A stretch of 64,000 nucleotides of DNA from Kalaharituber pfeilii. Lineage: Eukaryota > Ascomycota > Pezizomycetes > Pezizales > Pezizaceae. The notes beneath the pieces were generated by a model that had not been told where the DNA came from, searched no databases, and saw nothing but the letters and a program-made list of their open reading frames with translations. Every line of letters starts with the position of its first letter. Position 1 is the stretch's first letter. The DNA is taken from the NCBI GenBank assembly GCA_015179045.1, contig WHUZ01000082.1, forward strand, positions 218,041-282,040. The letters are read 5' to 3'. Below are positions 22,876-32,545 of this stretch, piece after piece. The position numbers and the translations under genes are program-made.

Positions 22876-23523
22876 TTTCAGCATTTGGGCCAGTTTGGTA
22901 ATAGTGGTACTATGGCGGTCCCGCTCCCTAGAATGTGGCATCAAAAGATATGCGGATGTCGTGCTAAACGCTTTGTGGTTACAAGTCATTTTCTGAGTCA
23001 CAGAGCTATAAGAGCACTGATCTGATTGAAACTGTTCTTAGCTGTTCTTTGTTACTGGACACCCAAAGAGAATCAGAATCATGAATTCTATTGACGATGA
23101 AGCACTGTACATGTGACGAAGGCCGAAGAAAATACACAGTGCTATAGTAGGTGTTCAGGCTACATTATACGACATGTTCTTTTATAGGCTATATATATTT
23201 TTATCAGTACTCGCGTGCCGCCATAGGCGCAATATACAGCAGGTGTGAAACAGGCGCGAGCCACAGCAGAGCATATTCCTGGGGTTTTTTTTTTTTTTTT
23301 TTTGTCACATGACCCCGCATGCGGCTCTTCGCCATGGCAGGACCGGTAGAAGTCGAGTTACCTGTGCTCTACTGTCAGATAAGGTACTAGATAGTACTTT
23401 ATATGATAAATGTACTTGTAAGGCTACATTCATATTCACAGACTTCTAGACAATATGTGAAAATCTCTTCTTACGATAAGATCGTGGTGAATTTTCTGTG
23501 TAAATGTTCCTCACTCGCCATAT

Positions 23524-23579
23524 TTTTTTTTTTTTTATTTCACGTGACCCCGCTTGCAGCTGTTCGCCATGGCAGGGCA
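23524..23579 (-). mobile_element. micro-retroposon, family B
   Basis: Bounded by TCACTCGCCATAT (23511-23523 and 23580-23592), a perfect 13-bp duplication. On the minus strand it starts TGCCCTGCCATGG. Confidence 0.9.
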
Positions 23580-23670
23580 TCACTCGCCATATAACCCATG
23601 ACTAAACAATTCCAAACTGATGTCTACGGCCATTGCTAATGCCTCAATTATGTTTATATCGGAATTGCAT

Positions 23671-23733
23671 TCGCCATAGCCTATCAGGCGGCACGCAAGT
23701 AATGAAATAAAAAAAAAAAAAAAAAAAAAAAAA
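23671..23733 (+). mobile_element. micro-retroposon, family A
   Basis: Bounded by CGGAATTGCAT (23660-23670 and 23734-23744). It starts TCGCCATAGCC, ends GTAATGAAAT and has an A tail of about 25. Confidence 0.9.
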
Positions 23734-24321
23734 CGGAATTGCATCTCCCATTAGTGTAGGCTTTACATATCTGTGAAATCCGATGATGATCATTGCCCAG
23801 TTTCGGCTAGGGCTAAACATCCGACGGTCCACTGGCTCCTGGCACCCTGGGCGCGCTACCGGATTCCTGGTCATCCCGGATTCAAACCGCTAAGTCTGTT
23901 TGGAACATAAATCTAAGCGTGTCAGTGACCACGTGGATCCGATAGCTTTACAGTGTAGATGAAACCCCATCCAGAATTGGCTAAATGCACTCGGAATCCA
24001 TAGATCCATGGTGATTGTAGCCCGTATTAACTTTGAGGGTCACTGGTGTCGAGGTACTTCGTCCAATGAGCAGGATATAAGCTACAGTGGATCCCAAGCC
24101 CGCTCCCGGGTATGGTACCCATGGCCCTTGCGTCTAATTATTTTTGCGCATGCGGGGAAAGTTTCCCAAACGCCATCTTAGTCCATGCATCCCCATCTGG
24201 GAAACAATACAGTAGAGGGCCAATGGAACCAGACCTGGGGGCTTAAGAGAGCGAAGGAGGTCCCTAGATCGATTCATGGACCATATGGTGATCGCACCTC
24301 GCCTCCCTCCTCGAAACTGAC

Positions 24322-24329
24322 TATATAAA
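24322..24329 (+). promoter_or_regulatory. TATA box of the AA9 relic
   Basis: TATATAAA lies about 150 bp upstream of the ATG at 24478, followed by a pyrimidine-rich leader (TCTCTCTCATCC), a typical layout for a secreted fungal enzyme gene. Confidence 0.55.
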
Positions 24330-24477
24330 CCTCCGCAATCCACCTACCGGTATATCTCTCTCATCCATCTAGACCACACATCTCCATCTGTACACGTTTA
24401 AACGGAAACAGAGTCTACACTCCATACAGCACTCCTTATTCAGGACAACTCAACTCCACAACTCTACATCATCCAGG

Positions 24478-25532
24478 ATGACATTCACGCTCTCGGCAAT
24501 TGCTGTTGCAGCCATGCTGGCCAGGCGCGCCTATGCTCATGCTACCCTCCAGTGGTTCTGGCCTGACAACACCCTGGGCACCAGCGCCCAGTCATGCGTG
24601 CGCCAGTCACCGAACAATAGCCCTATCATGAACGTAAATGACTCGAACTTTGCTTGCAACATCAATGGAAATGTGGCAGCCTCTAGCACCTCCGCTGCCA
24701 GGGCTGGTTCTACTGTCAAAATTGAGTGGCAACATACCACTATGTGTCCAGCCCCGTTGTCCACTGCAAAAAGAAATTAAAAATTGTTGTACCAACTAAC
24801 ACAAAATCAGACCGTTAGCAGGGCCCTCAGGACGGTGATGACCCAATTACCAGTTCCTACCAGGGCCCCATCATCATAAACCTTGCCAAGGTCGGCAACG
24901 CTGCCATCGCTACCAACGTTGCCTCCCTTAACTGGTTCAAGATTCAACAGGAGGGTCTAAGTGGTGGTGTATGGGCAGTTGGCCATCTCAACCAGGGCAC
25001 TGGTGATTGGGACGTGAGGATCCCATCTAACATCCTCAACGGTGACTATCACCTCCGTGGTGAGATTATTGCTATCCACTCGCCGGGCTCGTACCCTGGT
25101 GCACAGTTCTACGTAGGTTCTCTCGTGTACTCATGTGCAAATAGGGCCCCAGCCTCACATCTCTCAAGGTGGGATACGTTCAGATCCATGTCTCTGTCGC
25201 TTCCGGCGGTTCTCCTTCCCCAACCGTCAGGTTTCTTGGAGCCTACACCGGCTCCTATCCCGGTATCACCTGCAACATCTACCAGGGACTCACCAGTTAC
25301 TCCATTCCTAGTCCTGCTGTCCTCTCCAGCTCGGGCAGCGGCGGCAGCCAGCCCTCTTCCTACCCATCTACCTCATCTTCCACAGCAGGAGGTTCTACCC
25401 CAACCGGTGGCCGTGGAGCTTCCAGTCTAGAAGTATGGACAGTGCGGTGGTATCGGGTGCTCTGGCTCCACTACTTGCGCCTCAGGCAGCACGACACCGT
25501 CGTCAATGACTATTATCACCAATCCTATGTGA
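24478..25532 (+). pseudogene. AA9 lytic polysaccharide monooxygenase with CBM1, inactivated
   Basis: Starts with a signal peptide (1-20) cleaved before His21, the first copper ligand (AYA|HATLQ). AA9 features follow: SPIMNVN, WFKIQQEGL, IPSNILNGDYHLRGEIIAIH, GAQFY, and TVRFLGAY..PGITCNIY across an intron at 25113-25168. A Ser/Thr/Gly linker and a CBM1 module (YGQCGGIGCSGSTTC at about 25434-25480) close it. Breakage is multiple. The part around 24748-24824 cannot be spliced in frame. The second histidine-brace residue expected before GP is Tyr (SSYQGP). A Cys expected after GAQFY is Tyr. The linker-to-CBM1 join and the CBM1 end are in different frames, and the last CBM1 Cys is lost. The intact enzyme would have oxidised cellulose outside the cell. 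Confidence 0.8.
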
Positions 25533-25718
25533 GAGACAACCAACCAGCGTGTAGGCACTTGGTGATACTTATAGCTTATGGCATCTGTCTAGATATTTGC
25601 ATCATTTTAGGCAAACTTCCATATCATGTATTTGTAAATAGCTTTCTCTGCTCCGTCGAGCGGGCCCATTTTTTCTTTTTATTGGAAAAAAAAAAAAATA
25701 CCAAAATACCATTCTGCT
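25533..25718. other. 3' flank of the AA9 relic
   Basis: Contains an A run near 25686-25698 and no gene. Confidence 0.5.
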
Positions 25719-25729
25719 TTTTCGGTTAT

Positions 25730-25999
25730 AATTTTTTTTTTTTTTTTTATATATCATTAATCGCGTGCCGCCCTAAGGGCTATGGCGATGTTTGGTTAAA
25801 TACAAAATAGAAAGAAAGTTAAATCCCCGGAAATCCGTGCGTGATGGGGAAGAAGTGAGAATGAGAAAGTCAATAATAATAATAAAAGTAGAAATCCCCG
25901 GAACCTCTTGTGTGAAGGGGAAGTGAGAACGTCATTATCGTCAGGGAAAACCAGTCTCCGTCCCAGTCTACTTCCGTCCCCTGTCCCACTCGTATTGGC
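25730..25999 (-). mobile_element. LINE A derivative, short ORF1-type copy
   Basis: Bounded by TTTTCGGTTAT (25719-25729 and 26000-26010). It has the family A 3' end with its tail as a T run. The 5' end on the minus strand (CCAATACGAGTGGGAC) matches the end of ORF1 in the 10011-10494 copy. It is the third example of ORF1 joined to the family A end. Confidence 0.75.
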
Positions 26000-26013
26000 T
26001 TTTCGGTTATCAT

Positions 26014-26072
26014 TTTTTTTTTTTTTTTTTTTTAATATCATTACTCGCATGCCGCCCTCTGGGCTATGGCGA
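26014..26072 (-). mobile_element. micro-retroposon, family A
   Basis: Bounded by TTCGGTTATCAT (26002-26013 and 26073-26084). It starts TCGCCATAGCCC on the minus strand. It landed in the right-hand target duplication of the previous element. Confidence 0.9.
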
Positions 26073-26499
26073 TTCGGTTATCATGATGCGACGTGCTGTA
26101 GTGGGAAATACCTTGGAATTTCAATACAAATAAAATTCATATCCAGGATTTCTTTCTCCAGTTTGTGACCGTTCTCCTTATGAAGTGGTTGTTTACAACA
26201 TCGTGAACAATGCCGTGAATAGCCTTATTCTGAGCAATAATGTGCTGTGGATTCCATGAAACCTTCGTTGCCTCTATGACGCTGAAACGCTGTATTTCGC
26301 ACGCCTAGCCCAACCCCATCGGGAGAATAAGTTAAACCTAACGCCGGCCATGTAACTTTAATGACAGGATGATTTTTAACTTCGAGAAATCACAACCACT
26401 GCGCCCTCATGGGGAAGACTAAATGTTGCGGTAGCTAATCTATCCTTAGACAGCGTCTGGTTACGAGACTTATTATATTGGGAAAGTCTCGAGATATAG

Positions 26500-26560
26500 G
26501 GAATTTTTTTTTTCTCTCTTTCACGTAAGCCCGCTTGCAGATCTTCGCCATGGCAGGGCA
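26500..26560 (-). mobile_element. micro-retroposon, family B (no clear target duplication)
   Basis: Family B core with a T/C-rich tail; reading leftward it starts GCCCTGCCATGGCGAAGATC. Its right boundary is crowded by the LINE A derivative that begins at about 26567, so no duplication could be confirmed. Confidence 0.65.
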
Positions 26561-26566
26561 GAGATT

Positions 26567-27260
26567 TTTTTTTTTCTTTTCAATATCATTACTCGCATGC
26601 CGCCCTATGGGCTATGGCGAGGTATTTATTAAAGAAAAGAAAAGAAAAGAAGTAACTGTAACTAAATACATGTGGTACCCACGATACTCGTACATGATGC
26701 TGGTGGAGTGCAGGGGCCAGCGTGTCTATCTTCTCTCCGACTCGTACCGGCATGCCTTCAACCACTTCCCTCCCAATCGCACTCTCTCAGTTTGGACCTC
26801 TTTTTCCAGGTATACCACGGCTGAGCTCGTCTTCTTCCCTTCCTCCAGCAGCAGCGTCTTGTGTCTCAGCCATCTAATCCCAGTGGTCTTGCCGATGTCC
26901 TTGTTTGCCTCCTCCAGCCATCTGCGGACTTTCCCCAAGTCCTTTCTCAGGGCGATTCCGTGAATGACTATGCCTATTTTCCTGGTGGTGGGGTTGGGGC
27001 TGGGGGAGCTTGTCTTGGGGCTAGGTGTGGCTTTCCTGGGTTTCGGGGGGGCACGTTTCGGGGGGGTGGGTGTTGGGGTAGTGTCATCGGGGGTGGGGAG
27101 GCTTGATGACGGTGTAGCGGCTGAGGCAATCTTCTTTGCCTCCGTGTCCGTAAGCGCCCGCTTAATGGCGTATGCGGCCTGGTTGGACGGCATTTTGCCT
27201 TTGCGCTTTCTTGTGGGTGTGGTGGGTGTTGGGATAGAACACCGGGGCGTCCGGTACACA
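26567..27260 (-). mobile_element. LINE A derivative with nearly complete ORF1
   Basis: The family A 3' end (T run from about 26567, ACTCGCATGCCGCC, GGGCTATGGCGAG) is followed on the minus strand by an ORF1 frame ending at 26726. No ORF2 lies between them. The upstream limit is approximate because no target duplication was found. Confidence 0.65.
26726..27193 (-). CDS. LINE ORF1 (gag-like) protein
   Basis: From MPSNQAAYAIKRALTDTEAKK it has a Pro/Thr/Ser-rich basic middle (TPTPPKRAPPKPRKAT) and a folded C-terminal part (KIGIVIHGIALRKDLGKVRRWL..GIRWLRHKTLL..SSAVVYLE..RVRLGGKWLKACRYE). The C-terminal part recurs with changes at 10011-10494. Its position next to a LINE 3' end suggests a nucleic-acid-binding ORF1 product. 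The frame extends upstream to 27334 but without clear homology. A CCHC motif is not seen in this piece. Confidence 0.6.
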   Translation of the reverse strand: MPSNQAAYAIKRALTDTEAKKIASAATPSSSLPTPDDTTPTPTPPKRAPPKPRKATPSPKTSSPSPNPTTRKIGIVIHGIALRKDLGKVRRWLEEANKDIGKTTGIRWLRHKTLLLEEGKKTSSAVVYLEKEVQTERVRLGGKWLKACRYESERR

Positions 27261-27516
27261 GACTGGCTCGATACTATTGATTCTTGATCTACCCACAGAG
27301 TAATTACCAGAGCCCAACTTGAGACTTTGCTCACTCTGATTAGAAAACCTCAATGCAATGTCTCCTGAGGACTTGTGCTACCTGTTGAAAGGGGGAACGT
27401 TTCTATAGTCTCAAATAATAGTATGTAAGACCTGTTGGCTGGTAAGTGAGCGTGGAAGTATCGCTCATGTGGTCGGCCATGTGGAATGCACTCAGAAACC
27501 ATACCCGTGTACATCT

Positions 27517-27577
27517 ATTTTTTTTTTTTTTTTTTTTATATCATTTATCGCTTACCGCCCTGTGGGCTATGGCGATG
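27517..27577 (-). mobile_element. micro-retroposon, family A
   Basis: A 61-bp insertion bounded by CGTGTACATCT (27506-27516 and 27578-27588). On the minus strand it starts CATCGCCATAGCCC and ends in an A tail of about 20. Confidence 0.92.
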
Positions 27578-27588
27578 CGTGTACATCT

Positions 27589-28510
27589 AAAGAGGTCACA
27601 CGTTGCTGTTTTCGTGCGCGTAAAAATAAGATATACAGCTCCCATGTGCTTAAATCAGGTTTTACAGCACAAATGTATTTCGCCCCTCTATCTAAAATCG
27701 GATAGACTTCTTTTTTGGTCACGTAACCTGGAAAAACACTTGATGTTGAACTTTACCGAACCTCCCGGGACTCTCAGGGTTGCAGTTTCCGGGAAGTGAA
27801 TTTAGTTCCTTTGCTTGCCATGCGGCCCACGCTGACATTGTATGGCATCAAGGCTTAACTTTAGTTGCTGGGTCCATATGACGCGGAGTTGGGCTAAACA
27901 AACTAGTTCCTGCGGACCCATTTAGCAGGGGGCAACATGATTTAGTCAGTTTGGTGTCTTGATTTGGACTAGTGATCCCAAAATTCGAGAATTAAGGTTT
28001 CTACTCCCGCTCCACAAAGCCAAAGCGGCGCTTCTCTCTCTGAGCTGCTTAATAGATCATCCCTAAGTAACCCAGTCTACCCTTATTAGGCCGAATCAAC
28101 TACCAAGTCGGGAAGAGAGTAGATCATATCCACTGTACCTCTCCACATATCCACATACCCACTGCCCTCAACGGCAAGCTGAATTCCCCGGCCTCCCCTG
28201 GGTCCACCGTTCCACCATCAACGCATACACACTTCATAGGATTGCAATGCTTCTGATCTGCTCCACTGCCTGTAGTCTGTACACTGCAATTGCAGCATTC
28301 AGCAGCAAATGTCTCAGTAGTATCAGCGACTTCATCACAACCCTACACCGTCTTCTTGATTTCTATAAAGTCAGGTCGTTTCCCCGCCTTAATCCTTCCT
28401 TCTCATCATCACAGCACATCCATTTCGCAACTCACATTCACATATTCACACCAATCGCTACAAACCGTTACTACGAACGACTAATAGTCATTGCCTGCAA
28501 TAACGAAAAA
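27589..28510. other. intergenic and probable promoter/leader of the repeat-protein gene
   Basis: No gene. A pyrimidine/adenine-rich leader (28200-28510) leads into the ATG at 28511. The reading frame is open upstream to 28247, but that extension is not a better start because a signal peptide follows the inner ATG. Confidence 0.55.
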
Positions 28511-30442
28511 ATGCAATTCACACCAACCGTCTTCATCACCCTCTTTGCCCTTGCTGTCACCGGCGCTCACGCCCATCCTTCTGGCAATGAGCGCCGCGGA
28601 TTCAATGGTTTCGATAATAACTTCAACGTCAACGCCAACAATAACCAGAATGCTGATATCAATCTGAATGACAACATTAGTAACTTTGGCGGCGTTGGCA
28701 ACTTTGGCGGCGTCGGCGGAAATAATCTTGGATTCGGCATCGTCAAGCGCTCTTACGGTAACGACAAGAACGTAAACCATAACACCAACCAGAATATCAA
28801 CATCAACAAAAATAATAATCTCAACCGCAACCGCTTCCACAAAGGCTACAAGCGTGAGGCCGAGCCTGAACCATTCGGCACCAAGCGAGATGCCGTCGAT
28901 AACTTTGAAGAAGAAACTGCTCCAGCTCCCGCTCCAGTTGGTTTTGATGGCTCTGGAGTCGCAAAGCGTGAAGCTGCTCCTGACAGGGACTGCTACGGTT
29001 CCAAGTGCCATAACTCCAATAGCTACAGCAACTCGTCCAGTAGGAATCAGAATTTCAACAAAAACGTAAACGTCAACAAGAACACGAATATCAACAAGAA
29101 CAAGAACAAGAACGTCAAAGTTGACAAGGACGATCACTCCACCGGTACTTTCGAGAAACGATCTCCCGGCTTCGGGAATGGCTCTGGCGGGTTCCGCAAC
29201 TTCAATAATAACTTCAACAAAAACGTAAACGTCAACAAGAACACGAATATCAACAAGAACAAGAACAAGAACGTCAAAGTTGACAAGGACACTTTCGAGA
29301 AACGCAACTTCAATAATAACTTCAACAAAAACGTAAACGTCAACAAGAACACGAATATCAACAAGAACAAGAACAAGAACGTCAAAGTTGACAAGGACAC
29401 TTTCGAGAAACGATCTCCCGGCTTCGGGAATGGCTCTGGCGGGTTCCGCAACTTCAATAATAACTTCAATCTCAACCGCAACAAAAATCAGAACGCCAAC
29501 ATGAACATCGGGGTTGCTCGGTTTGGAAGGTTTGGTGGAGGAATTGGGCGTCGTGGATACATAGGTAATCAGTATGACAGCAACTTTGATGTAAATAGGA
29601 ACAACAACCGTAACAATAACGTCAACATCAACAAGAACGAGAACACGAACGTCAATAAGAATCAGATCATCAACAAGAACTTTGATACTGACTACCTCGA
29701 GAGAGGTGCGCACCCACTTGGCTATGCCGACGGAGTTGATACTACCGCCCCAGCCGTAGCCTACGATGGCGCAACCTACAGCCACATTCCCGCTGCTAAC
29801 TACCAGATGTACGGGGCGGAAGCACCTGTTGACTACGCTTCTACCCCCGAGAATCTCAATTATGCTGCTGCTGCGCCAACCGTTGCTGCAGTCGAGAGCC
29901 CAGCTCCAGCCCAAGTTATTGCGCCCGAGTTCGCCGAGGCTACTGAATCCCAGGCTCCGGTTCCCAGTAAAGCCTTCAGCAACTTCAACAACTTCGACAC
30001 CAACGTCAATAACAACCAGAACTTGAACTTCAACGCCAACGTCAATAGCAATAACAACTACAACGCAAACTACAATACTGACGTTGACTACAACACCTAT
30101 CAACCCGCACCCAGCGACCATAGCCAATACGCGTCCTTTTACACTGCTGGGGTCCATGAGCTCCCAGCAGAGGGACAGCAGGCCGTTGCCGCAAATGACG
30201 CCAACACCGTTAACCAGAACGCCAACTCGCAGGCGGCTAGCGCAAGTGCAGCTTCCAGCGCAAGTGCAAGCAACGCTGGAACCTCAGATGGATACCATGG
30301 AGCCGAGGGTGATGCGGCAAGTGCAAGTGCGGCGGCAGCAGCAGCAGCGGCAGGATCAGGAACTGGAAACGAGGCGGGCAATGCCAGTGCTGCCAGTGCT
30401 GCTAGTGCTGCTGGAGCGGGGAACCCAGTTGTTAGGGCTTAA
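28511..30442 (+). CDS. secreted Asn-rich repeat protein with Kex2-type cleavage sites
   Basis: 643 codons. Residues 1-21 (MQFTPTVFITLFALAVTGAHA) form a signal peptide, which fixes this ATG with its AAAAA context. The chain then has seven Lys-Arg sites (VKR|S, YKR|E, TKR|D, AKR|E, EKR|S, EKR|N, EKR|S) and a GRR|G. Three sites are followed by EA or DA, as in Ste13-trimmed alpha-factor precursors. Between sites lie stretches with Asn at every second position (NVNKNTNINKNKNKN). Two 36-residue repeats are identical at DNA level. The C-terminal third is Ala/Pro/Asn-rich and ends in AS-rich repeats. By analogy with fungal Kex2-processed repeat proteins, it should pass through the Golgi and be cut into several peptides acting in the wall or outside. 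No enzymatic domain is seen. The long minus-strand frame opposite is a repeat shadow. Confidence 0.8.
   Translation: MQFTPTVFITLFALAVTGAHAHPSGNERRGFNGFDNNFNVNANNNQNADINLNDNISNFGGVGNFGGVGGNNLGFGIVKRSYGNDKNVNHNTNQNININKNNNLNRNRFHKGYKREAEPEPFGTKRDAVDNFEEETAPAPAPVGFDGSGVAKREAAPDRDCYGSKCHNSNSYSNSSSRNQNFNKNVNVNKNTNINKNKNKNVKVDKDDHSTGTFEKRSPGFGNGSGGFRNFNNNFNKNVNVNKNTNINKNKNKNVKVDKDTFEKRNFNNNFNKNVNVNKNTNINKNKNKNVKVDKDTFEKRSPGFGNGSGGFRNFNNNFNLNRNKNQNANMNIGVARFGRFGGGIGRRGYIGNQYDSNFDVNRNNNRNNNVNINKNENTNVNKNQIINKNFDTDYLERGAHPLGYADGVDTTAPAVAYDGATYSHIPAANYQMYGAEAPVDYASTPENLNYAAAAPTVAAVESPAPAQVIAPEFAEATESQAPVPSKAFSNFNNFDTNVNNNQNLNFNANVNSNNNYNANYNTDVDYNTYQPAPSDHSQYASFYTAGVHELPAEGQQAVAANDANTVNQNANSQAASASAASSASASNAGTSDGYHGAEGDAASASAAAAAAAAGSGTGNEAGNASAASAASAAGAGNPVVRA
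29198..29413 (+). repeat. two 108-bp coding tandem repeats
   Basis: Units 29198-29305 and 29306-29413 encode the same 36 residues ending TFEKR and differ only in the last base. A third, longer variant with a DDHSTG insertion precedes them (from 29053), and an SPGFGNGSGG spacer occurs twice. This indicates recent slippage or unequal exchange keeping the reading frame. Confidence 0.85.
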
Positions 30443-31048
30443 GCTGTTTGTGCCAGCAATAAAACCTTCGGGTTGTGAGGATAGACAGGAAAGAGAGGAT
30501 AGACAGGACTGTAGGAGTTGTGGGCTTTGATTATCATATATTTACCGTTGTATTACTAACGATTAACGAAAAAGAAAGAGTAGATAAAAATGTGAGAAAT
30601 GGGTATGGGGAGTGGAATATGGCGTTTTGGAATGCTTTTGGGATAAAGGGTAACAGGATCAGGATAGAGTGATAGAGGGGAAGAAATGATGGCGCGCTGG
30701 TGCTATAGATGGGAAGAAATGATAAAGGAAGAGATGGGTAGATAGAAAGTAGCTAGATTTGGAATGAAATCACTTGTTTCTGCCTAAACCGGATAATCCG
30801 CCTGTTCTTCTGTGTGCCGAAGGTTGACCTCCATCCGATCGAATACTTTACCTGTGAACTAGCTGTGTATGTACCTATTTTTGCATCCTTGCTCATTTAC
30901 CGCCCTGCGGGATATCTCTCTTTTTTTCTTTTTCTTTTTTAAATCACGTAACCCCGCGTACAGGCTACCAGCCTATGGCAGGGACCCGTATACCAGGGTC
31001 AAGTTAAAGCAGCTACCTACCTACACTACGTACACACTTGGTCCCCCT
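30443..31048. other. 3' flank with degraded A- and B-type cores
   Basis: No gene. Near 30890-30985 there are weak relics: TTTACCGCCCTGCGGG (A-like) and AAATCACGTAACCCCGCG with CTATGGCAGGG (B-like). Confidence 0.5.
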
Positions 31049-31433
31049 TTTTTTTTTTTTTTTTTAATTTTAACATCACATAACCCCGCTTGCAGCGCCA
31101 AGCCATGGCAGGGTCCCTGGGCAAGCCCTCGAAGCCCGGAGACAGGCTTAACAAACAAAGAAATTTCTATCTACTTCTACAACCTGATTCCAGAAACCTC
31201 CGGACGGTCCTTCCGGTTTCTGCCTCAGGGAGGCCCCACTATATATCCCCCCTCTCCCCCCTCCCCTCTTCCCCACACTTTCGCATCCCGGCAAGCAAAC
31301 TTCCCGGCAAGCAAACTTCCCCGACAGCAAATCGCACAGCGCCCTAGAACCTGATCCCGGAGAAGAACCTTTCCAACTCATCCCACTCCTCCCCATTCTC
31401 TGCTGTCCTTTTCCAGTTCTTCTCCATATCCCC

Positions 31434-31859
31434 CTATTCTCTAAAGCCCTCTGGGCGAAACCTCTGCTGACTGCACTGGAAGGCTAGGTGCGCCCCCGTC
31501 TGTGCCTCCCCGCAGCCGCACTTCTCCGATTCCGCCGCTCCCATCCTCTTCAACCACACCCTGCATCTTCCTCTCTCCAGTCGCAATGCTGTGAAATTGG
31601 ACACCGCTGTCCTATTCCACTCCATTACTTTCCCCTTCCCGAAACCGTCCACCTCCCTCCTCTCCTTCCTCCACGCCTTCAACCTCTGGCGCACCCCGCT
31701 CCCGGTGGCCACCTCTTTCCCTTCCACCGCCGTCCCCTTCTTCGCCCACTCATCAGCCTTCTCATTCCCTGCAATCCCGATATGAGCCTTGACCCACATC
31801 AGTTTCGCGTCCCCTCCCTTCTTCTTCCTCCTCGCCACGGCATCCACCACTCTCCTCAC
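31434..31859 (-). pseudogene. LINE B RNase H and zinc-knuckle fragment
   Basis: Contains KLMWVKAHIGIAGNEKADEWAKKG, typical of the end of a LINE RNase H domain, and a C-terminal knuckle KCGCGEAQTGAHLAFQC. No start of its own; it is a polyprotein remnant. Confidence 0.8.
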
Positions 31860-31893
31860 ATCCTCGGTTTTTCCCTTTCCCTCCCTGCTCTCA

Positions 31894-31956
31894 GCACATC
31901 GCCATAGCCCATAGGGCGGCCAGCGATTAATGATATATATAAAAAAAAAAAAAAAA
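31894..31956 (+). mobile_element. micro-retroposon, family A, inside LINE B
   Basis: A 63-bp insertion bounded by TCCCTGCTCTCA (31882-31893 and 31957-31968). It starts GCACATCGCCATAGCCC, so 5 bases precede the usual 5' edge. Orientation is opposite to the host LINE. Confidence 0.9.
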
Positions 31957-31965
31957 TCCCTGCTC

Positions 31966-32532
31966 TCACTCCTGGAAGAAGGTCTCCAGCCAGGGCAGCC
32001 ACTTCTCAGCCTTAGACCCCTGTACTTGGTTCTTGATCACCTTCCAATGTGTGTTTCCGAAGTCTCCCTTGACATTCTCCATAATCCACACTGCCCTACC
32101 ACTATGTGCTAAGGCTCTCTGGTTCTTCACGACTGCCTGGAACAAGGCATCAATTGCAGACCTGCCTCTCACTCCACCAAATTGCCCATGATGGAAAAGC
32201 CCAGCGTCTTGCAAGTCATCAGCAACCAGCTTCTCCATCAGCTTCCCAACACAATTGATGAGTTGAATTGGTCTCCAGCTCTTTGCTTGGTTCAGATATC
32301 TGCCACATTTCGGGATCATGATCACCTTGCTGAATTGTCAGCCCTTCGGCATCCTGCCTGCAGCCAGCTCAACAGCCAGCCCCTTCATTAACTGCCCTCC
32401 TAGCACTGTCTTATTCACCAGCTTGATAAACCTATAACTGATGCTATCAGACCCTGGAGCTGAACGGTTTGAGGTGCCTGCAAGTGCCTTGTATAGCCTC
32501 TCCGTCAGCTTCCTTATGTTGGAGGAGGTCAC
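31966..32532 (-). pseudogene. LINE B reverse transcriptase fragment
   Basis: Two frames shifted against each other cover APGSDSISYRFIKLVNKT and then SWRPIQLINCVGKLMEKLVADDL..GQFGGVRGRSAIDAL, the fingers/palm start of a non-LTR RT. The catalytic YxDD block is lost in the internal deletion. Confidence 0.75.
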
Positions 32533-32545
32533 TTCGTCTGTCAGG

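Larger units (their letters stand above)
22876..24321. other. intergenic with scattered micro-retroposon relics
   Basis: No gene. It contains a degraded family A core at about 23195-23235 (ACTCGCGTGCCGCC), a family B copy at about 23283-23345 without a clear target duplication, the two clean insertions listed separately, and the promoter of the AA9 relic at its right end. Confidence 0.6.
31049..32545 (-). mobile_element. LINE B copy, internally deleted
   Basis: Minus-strand element with the family B 3' end and a T-run tail at 31049-31066. Reading upstream it holds an RNase H piece (31859-31434) and a reverse transcriptase piece (32532-31966). The segment between the palm of the RT and RNase H is missing. 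A family A micro-insertion sits at 31894. The 5' limit is uncertain because no matching target duplication was found. Confidence 0.75.

Noticed and set aside
28247..28510. Upstream extension of the repeat-protein frame
   Set aside because: The ATG at 28511 has a good context and is followed at once by a signal peptide; the upstream part would bury it.
28481..30157. Open minus-strand frame of 558 codons opposite the repeat protein
   Set aside because: It is produced by the biased AAC/AAT and AAG codons of the plus-strand gene (its translation is Val/Ile/Asp strings). The plus frame has a signal peptide and KR sites.
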